From contig NZ_JALLPO010000006.1 in assembly GCF_023276435.1 (NCBI RefSeq), forward strand, positions 124,001 through 188,000: a DNA stretch of 64,000 nt. The letters are read 5' to 3'. Under the pieces are notes generated by a model, which ran no database searches, was not told where the DNA came from, and saw nothing but the letters and a program-made list of their open reading frames with translations. The stretch is from Sphaerisporangium perillae. Lineage in GTDB: Bacteria; Actinomycetota; Actinomycetes; Streptosporangiales; Streptosporangiaceae. The position numbers and the translations under genes are program-made. How positions within the stretch are numbered: position 1 is the stretch's first letter; every line of letters starts with the position of its first letter. Shown here one piece after another: positions 24,642 through 34,714 of the stretch.

Positions 24642-26723
24642 ATGCGCCGGCTCAGCTTCGTGGCGGGGACGCTGGCCGCCACTTCGGCCGGCCTGGTCGC
24701 GATCGGACTCGTGCTCCGCTTCCAGGTCCCCCTGCCCGAGCGCATCCGGCCGGGCGTCATGACCGGGGACGACGTGGTGGGCGTGGTCTATCCCGCGCTG
24801 GGGCTGCTGCTCGTCCTGCGGCGGCCCCGCCTCCTGGTGGCCTGGCTGATGCTGACGGGGGGCTTCGCCACGGCGACGCTCGGCCTGTCGCAGGCGTTCT
24901 GGGAACGTTCCTATCTCGCGGGCGACCTGCGCACGGCCTCGCTCATCGGCGACTACAACGCCACCGTCGGGGCGTTGTGCATCATCGCCGTCGACCTCCT
25001 GCTGCCCCTGCTCTTCCCCGACGGCAGGCTGCCCTCGCGCCGCTGGCGTCCGGTCGCGGGGTTCGCCGTCGGCATCGTCGCGTTCCTGGCCTTCCTCTAC
25101 CTCGTCCGGCCCTCCGTCCCCGGCTCGCCGGCCGGGCCGAACCCCTTCGAGATCGCGGCCCTCGCGCCGGTCGGCGACTGGCTCGGCCGCCTCGGCGCCG
25201 ACTGGTACCTGATCGCCGAAGGGCTCTGCGTGCTGTCCCTGGTGGACCGGTTCCGCACCGCCGACCCCGCCGGCCGCCGCCAGGTGGGCTGGCTGCTGTA
25301 CGCGGTGGCCGCCAACTGGGCCGTCGAGCACTGGATGCCCTTCTCCGTGCCCGCCATGCTGACCACGGCCGCCATCCCGGCCGCCATCGGCATCGCGGTG
25401 ACGCGGTACCGCCTGTACGGCATCGACACCCTGGCCAGCCGGACCCTGATCGCGGCCGGGCTCGTCGGCGCCGTCGGGGTGGTCTACTTCGCGGTGAGCA
25501 CGCTCGGCCTGGTCGCCGCGGGCCTCGGCCAGCTCGCCGGCCTGGCCGCCGCCCTGTTCGCCGGCGCCGCCTTCCAGCCCCTGCGGCGAGGGCTGCGCAG
25601 GGTGATCGACCTGATGTTCTACGGCCAGAGCGGTGACCCGCGCCGGTTCGCCGACCGGCTCACCACGGAGGTCCACTCGGCCGAGCCGGTGAGCGCCCTG
25701 GCGGCCGTGGTGGCGACGGTCCGCGACGCCCTCGCCGTCTCCGGCGTCGCCGTCGAGGTGATCGGCGGCCGGCCCGGGCGCGTGGCGACGGGGCTGGTCG
25801 GCCCGTCCCCTCGCGAGGTACGGCTGGTCTGGCACGGCGAGCCCGTCGGGCGGCTGCTCATCGGGCGGCCCGGGCCGAGACGCTTCCCGCTGGCCCACGA
25901 CGAGCGCATGATCGCGGTGCTGACGCCGTTCGTGGCCGACGTCGCCCATGCGGTCCGCATGGCCGCCGACCTGCAACGCTCGCGGGAGCGGATCCTCACC
26001 GCCCGCGAGGAGGAGCGCCGCCGGCTGCGCCGCGACCTGCACGACGGGCTCGGGCAGGCCCTCGGCGACATGGCCATGGCGATCACCATGGCGAGGAGGG
26101 TGCTGCGCGGCTCCCCCGAGTCGGCCGAGCAGTTGCTGGCCCGGCTGCGGGCTGACATGGACCGGGTGACCGGCGAGATCCGCGAGCTGGTGTACGGGCT
26201 GCGCCCGCCCGCGCTGGACGACCTCGGCCTGGCGGAGGCCCTGCGGCGGCTGGCCGAACCGGACGCGACCCTCACGGTGGAGGGCGCGCTGGACGGGCTC
26301 CCCGCCGCCGTCGAGGTGGCCGCCTACCGCATCACCCAGGAGGCCCTGACCAACGCGCGGCGCCACGCGCGGGCGTCCCGCGTGGTGGTGGGGCTGTCCC
26401 GCTCGCCCGGCGCGCTGCGGCTGAGCGTCCGGGACGACGGCCGCGGCCTGCCTCCGAAGGTGCGCGCGGGCGTGGGTCTGTCGTCCATGCGGGAGCGCGC
26501 GGCGGAGCTGGGAGGCACCTGCTCCATCACGGCCGTCCCCGCCGGCGGCACCCTGGTCGAGGTGAGCCTCCCGCTCAGACCGGCAGAAGGGAAGCCGGAC
26601 GGCACCACCGGGCCGGACGGCCCGGCTGATCCGCTTTTCGGGAGTTCCGCCCCCTCGACGGGCCATAATCCTCTCGGTGGCGGGAGGCCGGGGAGTGCCC
26701 CCGCCATCGAGAAGGGTGCGTAG
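24642..26723 (+). CDS. NarL-type sensor histidine kinase, first of two
   Basis: 693 residues from the ATG at 24642, which follows a GGAGG-containing leader; the longer frame from 24537 has no such site. The N-terminal half contains seven or more membrane helices. A GAF-like region covers about 340-440. The HisKA_3 dimerisation helix holds RRDLHDGLGQ with the phospho-acceptor His at residue 467. The HATPase core has QEALTNARRHA (N box), DDGRGLPP (G1) and GVGLSSMRERA (G2). It is paralogous to the next gene throughout and two bases from it, and both precede a response-regulator fusion. Confidence 0.85.
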   Translation: MRRLSFVAGTLAATSAGLVAIGLVLRFQVPLPERIRPGVMTGDDVVGVVYPALGLLLVLRRPRLLVAWLMLTGGFATATLGLSQAFWERSYLAGDLRTASLIGDYNATVGALCIIAVDLLLPLLFPDGRLPSRRWRPVAGFAVGIVAFLAFLYLVRPSVPGSPAGPNPFEIAALAPVGDWLGRLGADWYLIAEGLCVLSLVDRFRTADPAGRRQVGWLLYAVAANWAVEHWMPFSVPAMLTTAAIPAAIGIAVTRYRLYGIDTLASRTLIAAGLVGAVGVVYFAVSTLGLVAAGLGQLAGLAAALFAGAAFQPLRRGLRRVIDLMFYGQSGDPRRFADRLTTEVHSAEPVSALAAVVATVRDALAVSGVAVEVIGGRPGRVATGLVGPSPREVRLVWHGEPVGRLLIGRPGPRRFPLAHDERMIAVLTPFVADVAHAVRMAADLQRSRERILTAREEERRRLRRDLHDGLGQALGDMAMAITMARRVLRGSPESAEQLLARLRADMDRVTGEIRELVYGLRPPALDDLGLAEALRRLAEPDATLTVEGALDGLPAAVEVAAYRITQEALTNARRHARASRVVVGLSRSPGALRLSVRDDGRGLPPKVRAGVGLSSMRERAAELGGTCSITAVPAGGTLVEVSLPLRPAEGKPDGTTGPDGPADPLFGSSAPSTGHNPLGGGRPGSAPAIEKGA

Positions 26724-26725
26724 CG

Positions 26726-28693
26726 ATGGTGCGGATCACAGCGGCACGGGCGGCCGCCGCCGCGACGGCGGTGGTCTCGCCCCTCCTCACCGTCGCCTCA
26801 TTCCTGATCCAGCTCGGGCTTCCGCCCGGATGGCGGCCCAGCGTCCCCATGAGCCCCGACTTCGCGGCCGGCCTCACCTTCCCGGTGGTGGGCGCCTTCC
26901 TGGTGTTCCACCGGCCCCGCCTGAGCATGGCCTGGCTGATGTGCCTCGGCGGCCTGAGCGCGGGGATCAGCGAGTTCTGCGGCATGCTGATGTTCCGGGT
27001 GGCCTCGCAGGGTGACCTCGTCACGGCGGGCTACCTGCGCTATCCCTACATCGTCGGCTGGGCGCTGGGCGGCATGTCCCTGGCCATGTTGCTGCCCCTG
27101 TTCTCCCCCGACGGCAGGCTGCCCTCCCGCCGCTGGTGGCCGGTCGCCGCCCTCGGCATCGTCTCCATATCCGTCGAGCTCGCGCGCCAGATCGTCCGGC
27201 CGCAGCCGCATCCCTACCCCTGGCCCGCCGTCATCCCGAACCCGGTGGCGGTCGAGGCGCTCCGGCCGTACAACGAGCTGATCAACCAGGTCGCCTGGGT
27301 GGGCATCTTCGGCGCCGTGGTGCTGTCGCTGCTGTCCCTCGCGGTCCGGTTCCGCCGTCCGGACTCGGTGGTGCGGCGGCAGATCGCCTGGCCGCTGCTG
27401 GCCTTCGCCGGGTACGTGCTGTTCATGCTGCCCGGTGAGCGGACGTGGCTTCCCGCCACCATCTGGGTGGCCCTCATCCCGATCGCCATCGCCTTCTCGG
27501 TGATGCGCTACCGGCTCTACGGCATCGACACCATCGTCAGCAGGGCGTTCGTCGCGGCGGGCGTCCTGGCCGTGGTCAGCGGCGTCTACTTCGGGATCGG
27601 CGGCCTGTCCAGCCTGGTCGTCTCCCAGCAGCACCAGGTGGCGGGCCTGGTCGCCGCCCTGTTCGCCGGGGCCTTCTTCCAGCCGCTGCGGCGCGCGCTC
27701 CAGCGGCTCGTCGACCGCATGCTGTACGGCCGCGTCGGCGACCCCCGGCTGCTCGCCGAGCGCCTGACCCAGGAGGTCCGCAAGGCGGACCCGGCCAAGG
27801 CGCTGTCGTCGGTGGTGACGGTCCTGCAGGACGGCCTGGCCGTCGAGGGGGCGGCGGTGGAGGTCATGGACGGCAACCCCCGCTACGTCGAGAGCGGGCG
27901 GGTCGGCGAGACGCCCCGGCAGATCCCCCTGGTGTGGCACGGCGAGACAGTGGGCCACCTGCTGCTCGGGCCCCCGGGCGCGCGCCGCTTCGCCGCCGCC
28001 CATGACGAGCGCGTGCTCAGCACGCTGGCTCCGTACGCGGCGGACGTCGCCCACGCCGTGCGCATGGCCGCCGACCTGCAACGCTCACGCGAGCGGATCC
28101 TCACCGCCCGTGAGGAGGAGCGCCGCCGACTGCGCCGCGACCTGCACGACGGGCTCGGGCAGACCCTCTCCTCGATGGCCATGACGATCAACCTGGCGCG
28201 CAGCAGCCTGAAGACCTCCCCCGAATCCGCCGACACCCTGCTCCGCGACCTGCGGACCGGCATGGACGCCGTCTCGGGCGACATCAGGCAGCTGGTGTAC
28301 GGGCTGCGCCCGCCCGCGCTGGACGACCTGGGGCTGGCGGACGCCGTCCGCGCCCTGGCCGGCGAGGGGCCTCCGGCGGCCACCGTGGAGACCACCGGCG
28401 AGCTGTCCGACCTGCCCGCCGCCGTGGAGGTCGCCGTGTACCGCATCGTGCAGGAGGCGCTCACCAACATGCGCCGGCACGCGCACGCCACGAGCGCCCG
28501 CATCGACCTCGACCGCGGCCCCGGCACGCTGCGGGTACGCGTGGCCGACGACGGCGCGGGCCTGCCGGACCGGCCGAGGGCGGGAGTCGGGCTGACCTCG
28601 ATGCGGGAGCGGGCCGCCGAGCTGGGCGGCACGTGCGGCGCGGTGTCCATGCCGGGCGGCGGCACGGTCGTCGAGGCCGTGCTCCCCGTCTGA
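26726..28693 (+). CDS. NarL-type sensor histidine kinase, second of two
   Basis: 655 residues; the start follows the previous stop by two bases. Same plan as its neighbour: N-terminal membrane helices (motifs FSPDGRLPSRRW and MRYRLYGIDTIVSRAF are shared), GAF-like linker, RRDLHDGLGQ with His 474, QEALTNMRRHAH, DDGAGLPD and GVGLTSMRERAAEL. The C-terminal 250 residues are near-identical in pattern, so the pair arose by tandem duplication. The membrane halves differ more, suggesting different signals feeding one regulator. Confidence 0.85.
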   Translation: MVRITAARAAAAATAVVSPLLTVASFLIQLGLPPGWRPSVPMSPDFAAGLTFPVVGAFLVFHRPRLSMAWLMCLGGLSAGISEFCGMLMFRVASQGDLVTAGYLRYPYIVGWALGGMSLAMLLPLFSPDGRLPSRRWWPVAALGIVSISVELARQIVRPQPHPYPWPAVIPNPVAVEALRPYNELINQVAWVGIFGAVVLSLLSLAVRFRRPDSVVRRQIAWPLLAFAGYVLFMLPGERTWLPATIWVALIPIAIAFSVMRYRLYGIDTIVSRAFVAAGVLAVVSGVYFGIGGLSSLVVSQQHQVAGLVAALFAGAFFQPLRRALQRLVDRMLYGRVGDPRLLAERLTQEVRKADPAKALSSVVTVLQDGLAVEGAAVEVMDGNPRYVESGRVGETPRQIPLVWHGETVGHLLLGPPGARRFAAAHDERVLSTLAPYAADVAHAVRMAADLQRSRERILTAREEERRRLRRDLHDGLGQTLSSMAMTINLARSSLKTSPESADTLLRDLRTGMDAVSGDIRQLVYGLRPPALDDLGLADAVRALAGEGPPAATVETTGELSDLPAAVEVAVYRIVQEALTNMRRHAHATSARIDLDRGPGTLRVRVADDGAGLPDRPRAGVGLTSMRERAAELGGTCGAVSMPGGGTVVEAVLPV

Positions 28694-28766
28694 CCGGCCC
28701 GCCGTCCTCACAAAGCGGCGTCCGCCGTATGGTTGCGCGGGATTTGGCTCTACGCTATGCGCTGCG

Positions 28767-30221
28767 ATGTTGAAATTTCATGCTCTTGGGCCGTTCCGGG
28801 CGCTCCTCCAAGACACGGTGCTCGATCTGGGCGGGCAGCGCCAGCAGGCCGTCCTCGCCCGGCTCCTCGTGGCGCACGGCCGTGCCGTCCCCATGAGCGT
28901 GCTGATCGACGAGCTGTGGCCCGGCGAGCCCCCCGCGCAGGCGCTCTCCACGATTCAGGGCTACGTCTCACGGCTGCGCCGCGCGCTGGAGCCGGACCGC
29001 GCCCCCCGCGAGGAGGCGGCGGTACTGGTCACCGCGCCGCCGGGGTACGCGCTGCGCACCGGCACCGAGGCCGTCGACACCTGGCTGTTCGAGAAGCTCG
29101 TGCGCGCCGAGCCCGGCGAGGACGCGGCGGCGGTGTGGGAGCGCATGGAGCGGGCTCTCGCGTTGTGGCGGGGGCCGGCCCTGGCCGAGTTCGCGGACCT
29201 GCCGTGGGCCGCCGCCGAGGCGATGCGGCTGGACGAGCTGCGCCTCATGGCGGTCGAGCACCGCGCCGACGCGGCGCTGCGCCTGGGCAGGGCCGCCGCG
29301 GCCATCCCCGACCTGGAGGCCCACGCCTCGGCGCATCCCCTGCGCGAGGAGGCGTGGCGGCTGCTCGCCCTCGCCCTGTACCGGGCGGGGCGGCAGGGTG
29401 ACGCCCTTGGCGCGCTGCGCCGGGCGCGCACGCTGCTCCGGGAGGAGCTCGGGCTGGACCTCGGCACGACGCTGCAACGCCTGGAGCGGGACATCCTCGC
29501 CCAGGCGGCGCACCTGGACGCCCCCGCCCATGACGTCCCGGTCGCCGGGACGCGCGCGCAGGACGCCTCGACGCTGCGGGTGGTGGTCGCCGACGACCAG
29601 GCCCTCGTGCGCACCGGGCTGCGGGTCATCCTGGAGAGCGAGCCCGGCCTGGAGCTGGCCGGCGAGGCCGAGGACGGCGAGCAGGCCATCGCGCTGATCC
29701 GGCGCACCCAGCCCGACCTGGTCCTCATGGACATCTCCATGCCGCGGCTGGACGGCCTGGCGGCGGCCCGGCGGATCCTCGCCGACGCCGCCCCGCCGAA
29801 GGTCGTCATGATGACCACCTTCGGCACCGACGACAACCTGTACGCGGCCCTGCGGGCGGGGGTCAGCGGTTTCGTGCTGAAGACCTCCGCGCCCGAGCAG
29901 CTCATCGCGGCCATCCGGGCGGCGGCGGCGGGGGACGCACTGATCGACCCCGCCGTGACGACCCGCCTCATCGCCACCTTCGCCGGACGAAGCGACCCTG
30001 CCGTCCCGCCGGCGCTGCACGGCCTGTCCGACGGCGACCTGGACCTGGTGAAGCTGGTGGCGCGCGGGTCGACCAACCAGCAGATCGCGGCGACGCTGGC
30101 CGTGCCGGAGGAGGCGGTGGCCACCTCGATCGCCTCCGTCCTTTCGCGGCTCGGCCTGTTCGACCGCGCCCAGCTCGTCGTGCTGGCCTACGAGTCGGGG
30201 CTGATCAGCCCTAGGGGCTAG
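28767..30221 (+). CDS. SARP-type regulator fused to a receiver domain and C-terminal HTH
   Basis: 484 residues. Residues 1-95 are an OmpR-type winged helix as in SARP regulators (LDLGGQRQQAVLARLL, STIQGYVSRLRRAL); 100-245 is the bacterial transcriptional activation (BTAD) domain (WLFEKLVRA, EHRADAALRLGR). A CheY-like receiver follows at about 270-385 with VVVADDQALVRTG and the phospho-acceptor Asp 322 in LMDISMP. A C-terminal LuxR-like HTH (about 415-475, LSDGDLDLVKLVARGSTNQQ) appears diverged. Fusing a SARP to a NarL-type response regulator is unusual, since SARPs are normally not phosphorylated by kinases. Its position after two NarL-type kinases indicates they phosphorylate it. Probably a global or secondary-metabolism activator. 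Confidence 0.8.
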   Translation: MLKFHALGPFRALLQDTVLDLGGQRQQAVLARLLVAHGRAVPMSVLIDELWPGEPPAQALSTIQGYVSRLRRALEPDRAPREEAAVLVTAPPGYALRTGTEAVDTWLFEKLVRAEPGEDAAAVWERMERALALWRGPALAEFADLPWAAAEAMRLDELRLMAVEHRADAALRLGRAAAAIPDLEAHASAHPLREEAWRLLALALYRAGRQGDALGALRRARTLLREELGLDLGTTLQRLERDILAQAAHLDAPAHDVPVAGTRAQDASTLRVVVADDQALVRTGLRVILESEPGLELAGEAEDGEQAIALIRRTQPDLVLMDISMPRLDGLAAARRILADAAPPKVVMMTTFGTDDNLYAALRAGVSGFVLKTSAPEQLIAAIRAAAAGDALIDPAVTTRLIATFAGRSDPAVPPALHGLSDGDLDLVKLVARGSTNQQIAATLAVPEEAVATSIASVLSRLGLFDRAQLVVLAYESGLISPRG

Positions 30222-30354
30222 AACCTGTGCGAGGGTCCTGCGCGTCGCGGCGGGCCGGCGGTGGCGACCCGCCGCCGGCGATCACGAGGGTCTCCCGTCC
30301 ACAGGGGTGATCCAGCGCTCTCCCGTCGTGACCGCCACACGTAAGGTGGAGACC

Positions 30355-32145
30355 GTGCCTCAACTGCGAATAGCCCTCGCCCAGACAAACCCGGCGGTGG
30401 GCGACCTCTCCGCCAACGCCGGCCAACTCGTCGAGTGGACGCGGCGCGCCGCAGATCGCGGCGCGCACCTGGTCGTCTTCACGGAGATGTTCCTGACCGG
30501 CTATCCCGTCGAAGACCTCGTGCTGCGCACCTCCTTCGTCGACGCCTCGATCGCCACCCTGTCGGCAGCCGCCACCCGGCTGGCCGAGGAGGGCCTCGGT
30601 GAGATCCCGGTGGTCGTGGGATACGTCGACCGCTCCGGGGTCACGCCGCGCGCCGGGCAGCCGAAGGGGGCGCCGCTGGACGCCGCCGCGCTGCTGCACC
30701 GTGGCCGGGTGGTCACCAAGACCGCCAAGCACCACCTGCCGAACTACGGCGTCTTCGACGAATACCGCTACTTCATCCGCGGCGACCGGCTCCCGATCTT
30801 CCGGCTGCACGGCGTCGACGTGGCGATCGCCGTCTGCGAGGACCTCTGGCAGGAGGGCGGCCCGGTGTCGGCCGTCGCCGAGGCGGGCGCGGGCCTGCTC
30901 GTGGTGCCCAACGCCTCGCCCTACGAGCGCGAGAAGGACGACGTACGGCTGGCGCTGTGCGCGAGCCGCGCGCGCGAGGCCGGATGCGCCCTCGCCTACG
31001 CCAACCAGGTCGGCGGTCAGGACGAGCTCATCTTCGACGGCGACTCCATCGTGGTGGACGCCTCCGGTGAGCTGATCGCCCGTGCCGGCCAGTTCCGCGA
31101 GGAGCTCCTGGTCACCGATCTGGAGCTGCCGCTCGCCGACCCGCAGGCCGCTCCGGGGTCGTTCCCCGTGGACGCCGGGGACGGCACCACGATCACCGTC
31201 GAGCGTCTTGAGCTGTCACGCGACCCGCTGCCCGCCTACACCCCCGAGCCGCCGACGGTCGCCCCGCGCCTCGACGATCTCGAAGAGGTCTACTCGGCGC
31301 TGGTCCTCGGCGTGCGCGACTACTTCACCAAGAACGGCTTCCAGTCGGTCATCCTCGGCCTGTCGGGCGGCATCGACTCGGCGCTGACCGCCACCATCGC
31401 CGCCGACGCCGTCGGCCCCGACCGCGTGCACGTCGTCCTCATGCCCTCCCGGCACTCCTCCGACCACTCGGTGAGCGACGCGCGCGACCTCGTCGAGCGA
31501 CAGGGGCTGCACTCCCGGCTGGTCCCCATCGAGGGCATCGTCGACGCCTTCGAGAAGGAGATCGACCTGCACGGCCTGGCCGCCGAGAACCTCCAGGCGC
31601 GCGTGCGCGGCATGCTGCTCATGAGCCTGTCCAACGAGCACGGCCACCTGGTGCTGACCACGGGCAACAAGAGCGAGCTCGCGACCGGCTACTCCACGCT
31701 CTACGGCGATTCCGCCGGCGGCTTCGCCCCGATCAAGGACGTGCTCAAGACGACGGTGTGGCAGCTGTCCGGCTGGCGCAACGCGCAGGCCGGCCGCCAG
31801 AGCGATCTGCTGCACCCCTTCGCCGTGCCGCCCATCCCGGAGAACTCCATCACCAAGGAGCCGAGCGCCGAGCTGCGCCCCGACCAGCGCGACACCGACT
31901 CCCTGCCGCCCTACGACGTGCTCGACCGGCTGCTCGCCGACTACGTCGAGCACGACATGGGCAAGGGTGAGCTCGTGGCCGCGGGGCACGACCCCGAGCT
32001 GGTGGCCAGGGTCATCCGGCTCGTCGACCTCGCCGAGTACAAGCGCCGGCAGTATCCCCCGGGCCCGAAGATCACCCCGAAGAACTTCGGCCGCGACCGC
32101 CGGCTCCCCATCACCAACCGCTGGCGCGAGACCCCCGCCTCCTGA
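30355..32145 (+). CDS. nadE: Glutamine-dependent NAD+ synthase
   Basis: 596 residues from GTG at 30355 (MPQLRIALAQTNPAVGDL); the upstream in-frame ATG adds non-conserved residues. The N-terminal nitrilase-type glutaminase has Glu 44 (EMFLTGYP), Lys 125 (AKHHLPNYGVFDE) and Cys 161 (VCEDLWQ). The C-terminal synthetase has the PP-loop LSGGIDSALTA and NKSELATGYSTLYGD. It converts nicotinic acid adenine dinucleotide to NAD+ using glutamine-derived ammonia and ATP. The order glnA2, nadE, panB, map is a conserved actinobacterial backbone. Confidence 0.95.
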   Translation: MPQLRIALAQTNPAVGDLSANAGQLVEWTRRAADRGAHLVVFTEMFLTGYPVEDLVLRTSFVDASIATLSAAATRLAEEGLGEIPVVVGYVDRSGVTPRAGQPKGAPLDAAALLHRGRVVTKTAKHHLPNYGVFDEYRYFIRGDRLPIFRLHGVDVAIAVCEDLWQEGGPVSAVAEAGAGLLVVPNASPYEREKDDVRLALCASRAREAGCALAYANQVGGQDELIFDGDSIVVDASGELIARAGQFREELLVTDLELPLADPQAAPGSFPVDAGDGTTITVERLELSRDPLPAYTPEPPTVAPRLDDLEEVYSALVLGVRDYFTKNGFQSVILGLSGGIDSALTATIAADAVGPDRVHVVLMPSRHSSDHSVSDARDLVERQGLHSRLVPIEGIVDAFEKEIDLHGLAAENLQARVRGMLLMSLSNEHGHLVLTTGNKSELATGYSTLYGDSAGGFAPIKDVLKTTVWQLSGWRNAQAGRQSDLLHPFAVPPIPENSITKEPSAELRPDQRDTDSLPPYDVLDRLLADYVEHDMGKGELVAAGHDPELVARVIRLVDLAEYKRRQYPPGPKITPKNFGRDRRLPITNRWRETPAS

Positions 32146-32208
32146 CGGCCCACGGCCCGGCGGGGCGTCCGGGCCGATGACGGCGACGAGCGCCTTCCAG
32201 GGCAGCGA

Positions 32209-32240
32209 ACCGCGCTGACCGGCATACCGGTCAGCGCGGT
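32209..32240. terminator. Strong hairpin between nadE and the convergent TetR gene
   Basis: ACCGCGCTGACCGG and CCGGTCAGCGCGGT form a perfect 14-bp stem with a CATA loop. No U-run on either side, but the position suits a bidirectional terminator. Confidence 0.75.
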
Positions 32241-32283
32241 CGTCGGGTGACGGCACCGGGGACGGCCCGCCGTCCCGGCCCTT

Positions 32284-32889
32284 TCAGGGACGCAGGCCCT
32301 GAAGGATCAGGTCGGCGATGCGCTCGGCGAGATCGGCGGGGAGTTCGGCATCGTCATCACGCCACTTGGTGAAGAACATCATCGCGCCGGACAGCGCGGC
32401 CATCGCCACCTCGACGTCCACGTCGGCACGGAGCTCCCCCGAGTCGACGCCTCGCTGGATCGCCGACCGCAGGACCTCCCGCCGGGGCCGGACCACGATC
32501 TCGCGGAAGCGCTCCGCCAGGTGCGGGAAGCGCTCGGACTCGCTCAGCGCGATGTTCATGATGCAGCGAGTGCGCGGATGGTGGGTCTCCAGCTGCATCG
32601 CCGACAGGTAGAGGATGACGTCATCGCGTACCGACGTGCCCGCGAGCTCCGGGATCGGAGCCTTCAGGCTGGCCAGCGCGTCGACGACGAGCTCCTCCTT
32701 GTTGGACCAGCGCCGGTAGATGGTGGTCTTCCCGACGCCCGCCCGGGCGGCGATCGCCTCGATGGAGAGTTCGGCGACACCGGTGCCTTCGGCGATCATG
32801 TCCATCGCCGCATCGATGATCGCCTTCTCCGCCTTCTCGCTGCGGGGACGGCCGGGCGTGCGGACCGCACCCATCTGCTCAGTCATCAT
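32284..32889 (-). CDS. TetR-family regulator downstream of the MFS exporter
   Basis: 201 residues. DNA-binding domain at about 20-67 (AIIDAAMDMIAEGTGVAELS, then IEAIAARAGVGKTTIYRRWS). It follows the MFS gene by seven bases on the same strand, so the two share a transcript. It likely represses the operon from inverted or direct repeats upstream of the MFS gene, an autoregulated exporter arrangement. Three in-frame ATGs (32889, 32886, 32874) leave the exact start open. Confidence 0.85.
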   Translation of the reverse strand: MMTEQMGAVRTPGRPRSEKAEKAIIDAAMDMIAEGTGVAELSIEAIAARAGVGKTTIYRRWSNKEELVVDALASLKAPIPELAGTSVRDDVILYLSAMQLETHHPRTRCIMNIALSESERFPHLAERFREIVVRPRREVLRSAIQRGVDSGELRADVDVEVAMAALSGAMMFFTKWRDDDAELPADLAERIADLILQGLRP

Positions 32890-32896
32890 GGTGATC

Positions 32897-34456
32897 TCAC
32901 ACTACTGCCGGTTCCTTGTTTTCCGCTCGAGCCGCCGGCGTCGCGCCCGCGTTCTTGCCCGGAAGCCACTTGGCCACGACCGCCGCGCCGATCAGGGCGA
33001 CGACGGCGCCGCAGAGCGCCGTGACGTGCATGCCGTCCATGAACGCCTGCTTGGCGGGCTCGACGAGCGCCGCGCCCTTGGGGCCGAGCGCCTGGGCGAC
33101 GCCCATGGTGGCCGTGATGGACTCGCCCGCCGCGTGCCGGAGGTTCTCGGGAAGCACCGACAGCGAGCCCGCCATGTTGTCGCGGTAGGTGGCCGACAGG
33201 AGCGAGCCGAGGATGGCGACGCCCAGCGCGCCGCCCACCTGCCGGACCGTGTTGGTCATCGCCGAGCCGACGCCGGCCTTCTCGCGGGGCAGCGAGGACA
33301 TGACCGCCTCGGTGGCCGGCGGGTTGATGTTGGCCATGGCCGCGCCCTGGACGAAGCCGATGAGCTCGAAGACCCAGATCGAGGTGTCGACCTGCAGGAG
33401 CGTGTAGCTGGCCAGCGCGGCGGCCACGACCACCAGGCTCACGGTGGCGACCGACTTGGCGCCGAACCTGCGGACCGCCTGGGCGCTCAGCGGCGAGAAG
33501 ATGAGCTGCGCCGCCGCGAAGGGCAGCACGAGCGCGCCGGCCTGCAGCGGGCTGTAGCCCTTGACGATCTGCAGGTAGAACGCCAGGAAGAACATCACGC
33601 CCATCATCGCGAAGAACACCAGCCCGACGCTCGCGACGGCCGTGGAGAACCTCGGGATGGCGAAGTAGCGCACGTCGAAGGCCGGGTGGGTGGCCCTGCG
33701 CTCGTGCCGGACGAAGGCCGCGAGCACCGCGATGCCGGCGAGGCCGGGCAGCCACACCTCGGGGTCCAGGACGGTGCCGAGCTCGCCGCCCTTGATGATG
33801 CCGTAGACGACGCCGACCAGGCCGATGACGGAGAGCAGCACGCCGACCGGGTCGAGCTGGGCCTTGTCGGGGTTCCTGGACTCGGGCACCAGGAGGGCGA
33901 TCAGCACCGAGCTGATGAGCACGACCGGCACGTTCACCAGGAACACCGAGCCCCACCAGAAGTGCTCCAGCAGCAGGCCGCCGGTGATCGGGCCGATGGC
34001 GATGGCCAGGCCGACGCCGCCCGCCCAGATGCCGATCGCCTTGCCGCGCTCCTGCGGCGCGAAGACGTTGGAGATGATCGCCAGCGTGGCGGGCATGACG
34101 GCGGCGCCGCCGAGGCCCATGGCGGCTCGCGCGAAGATCAGCTGGGTGGGATCCTGCGCGTAGGCGCTGGCCAGGGAGGCCAGGCCGAACAGGACCATGC
34201 CGATCTGCAACATGCGCTTACGGCCGAACCGGTCACCGAGCACTCCGAAGGTGAACAGCAGACCGGCGAAGACCAGCGTGTAGGAGTTGATGGCCCACTC
34301 GAGCTGGCTCTGGGTCGCTCCGAGGCCTGCCACCGGATCGGAGATGACCTTCAGCGCGACGTTGAGGATCGTGTTGTCGAGCACGATCGCCAGCAAACTG
34401 AACACCATCACGCCGAGGATCCGCCATCGGCGCGGGTGACCTGTCGGTTCTTCCAC
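32897..34456 (-). CDS. MFS exporter, EmrB/QacA-type (14 helices)
   Basis: 519 residues from GTG at 34456 with GGGGGA at good spacing. About fourteen hydrophobic segments. Motif [17 protein letters not shown] is MFS motif A, and [10 protein letters not shown] in helix 1 is the DHA2 signature seen in QacA/EmrB exporters. Expected to be a proton-driven exporter of lipophilic or antibiotic compounds. First gene of an operon with the TetR regulator. Confidence 0.9.
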   Translation of the reverse strand: MEEPTGHPRRWRILGVMVFSLLAIVLDNTILNVALKVISDPVAGLGATQSQLEWAINSYTLVFAGLLFTFGVLGDRFGRKRMLQIGMVLFGLASLASAYAQDPTQLIFARAAMGLGGAAVMPATLAIISNVFAPQERGKAIGIWAGGVGLAIAIGPITGGLLLEHFWWGSVFLVNVPVVLISSVLIALLVPESRNPDKAQLDPVGVLLSVIGLVGVVYGIIKGGELGTVLDPEVWLPGLAGIAVLAAFVRHERRATHPAFDVRYFAIPRFSTAVASVGLVFFAMMGVMFFLAFYLQIVKGYSPLQAGALVLPFAAAQLIFSPLSAQAVRRFGAKSVATVSLVVVAAALASYTLLQVDTSIWVFELIGFVQGAAMANINPPATEAVMSSLPREKAGVGSAMTNTVRQVGGALGVAILGSLLSATYRDNMAGSLSVLPENLRHAAGESITATMGVAQALGPKGAALVEPAKQAFMDGMHVTALCGAVVALIGAAVVAKWLPGKNAGATPAARAENKEPAVV

Positions 34457-34488
34457 GGTTGTCCCCCATGAAGTTTCGCTTCGAGAAT

Positions 34489-34541
34489 TTCGATACGATT
34501 GAGTTTCGCAACGCTACCGTAGCGCTTGGGGATTCGATACG
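34489..34541. promoter_or_regulatory. Operator region of the MFS/TetR operon
   Basis: The direct repeat TTCGATACG (34489-34497 and 34533-34541) flanks the palindrome CGCTACCGTAGCG (34512-34524) just upstream of the GTG start. A dense set of AT-richer symmetric sequence here fits TetR binding; which element is the operator is not decided by sequence. Confidence 0.5.
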
Positions 34542-34714
34542 CAACCGTTCCGTTTCAATATCCTCGCGACCCTCGGCCCGGCCATCGGTGACAGGGATCT
34601 CACGCCGCCAGGGGATGAGGAAGAGACATCCCGGGTGTTGCCATATCGGTCAGGCGTGCGATGATCTGACCGTCCGGGGACGCCACAAGGGCGCCTCGAG
34701 GCCTGGAGGGATCC

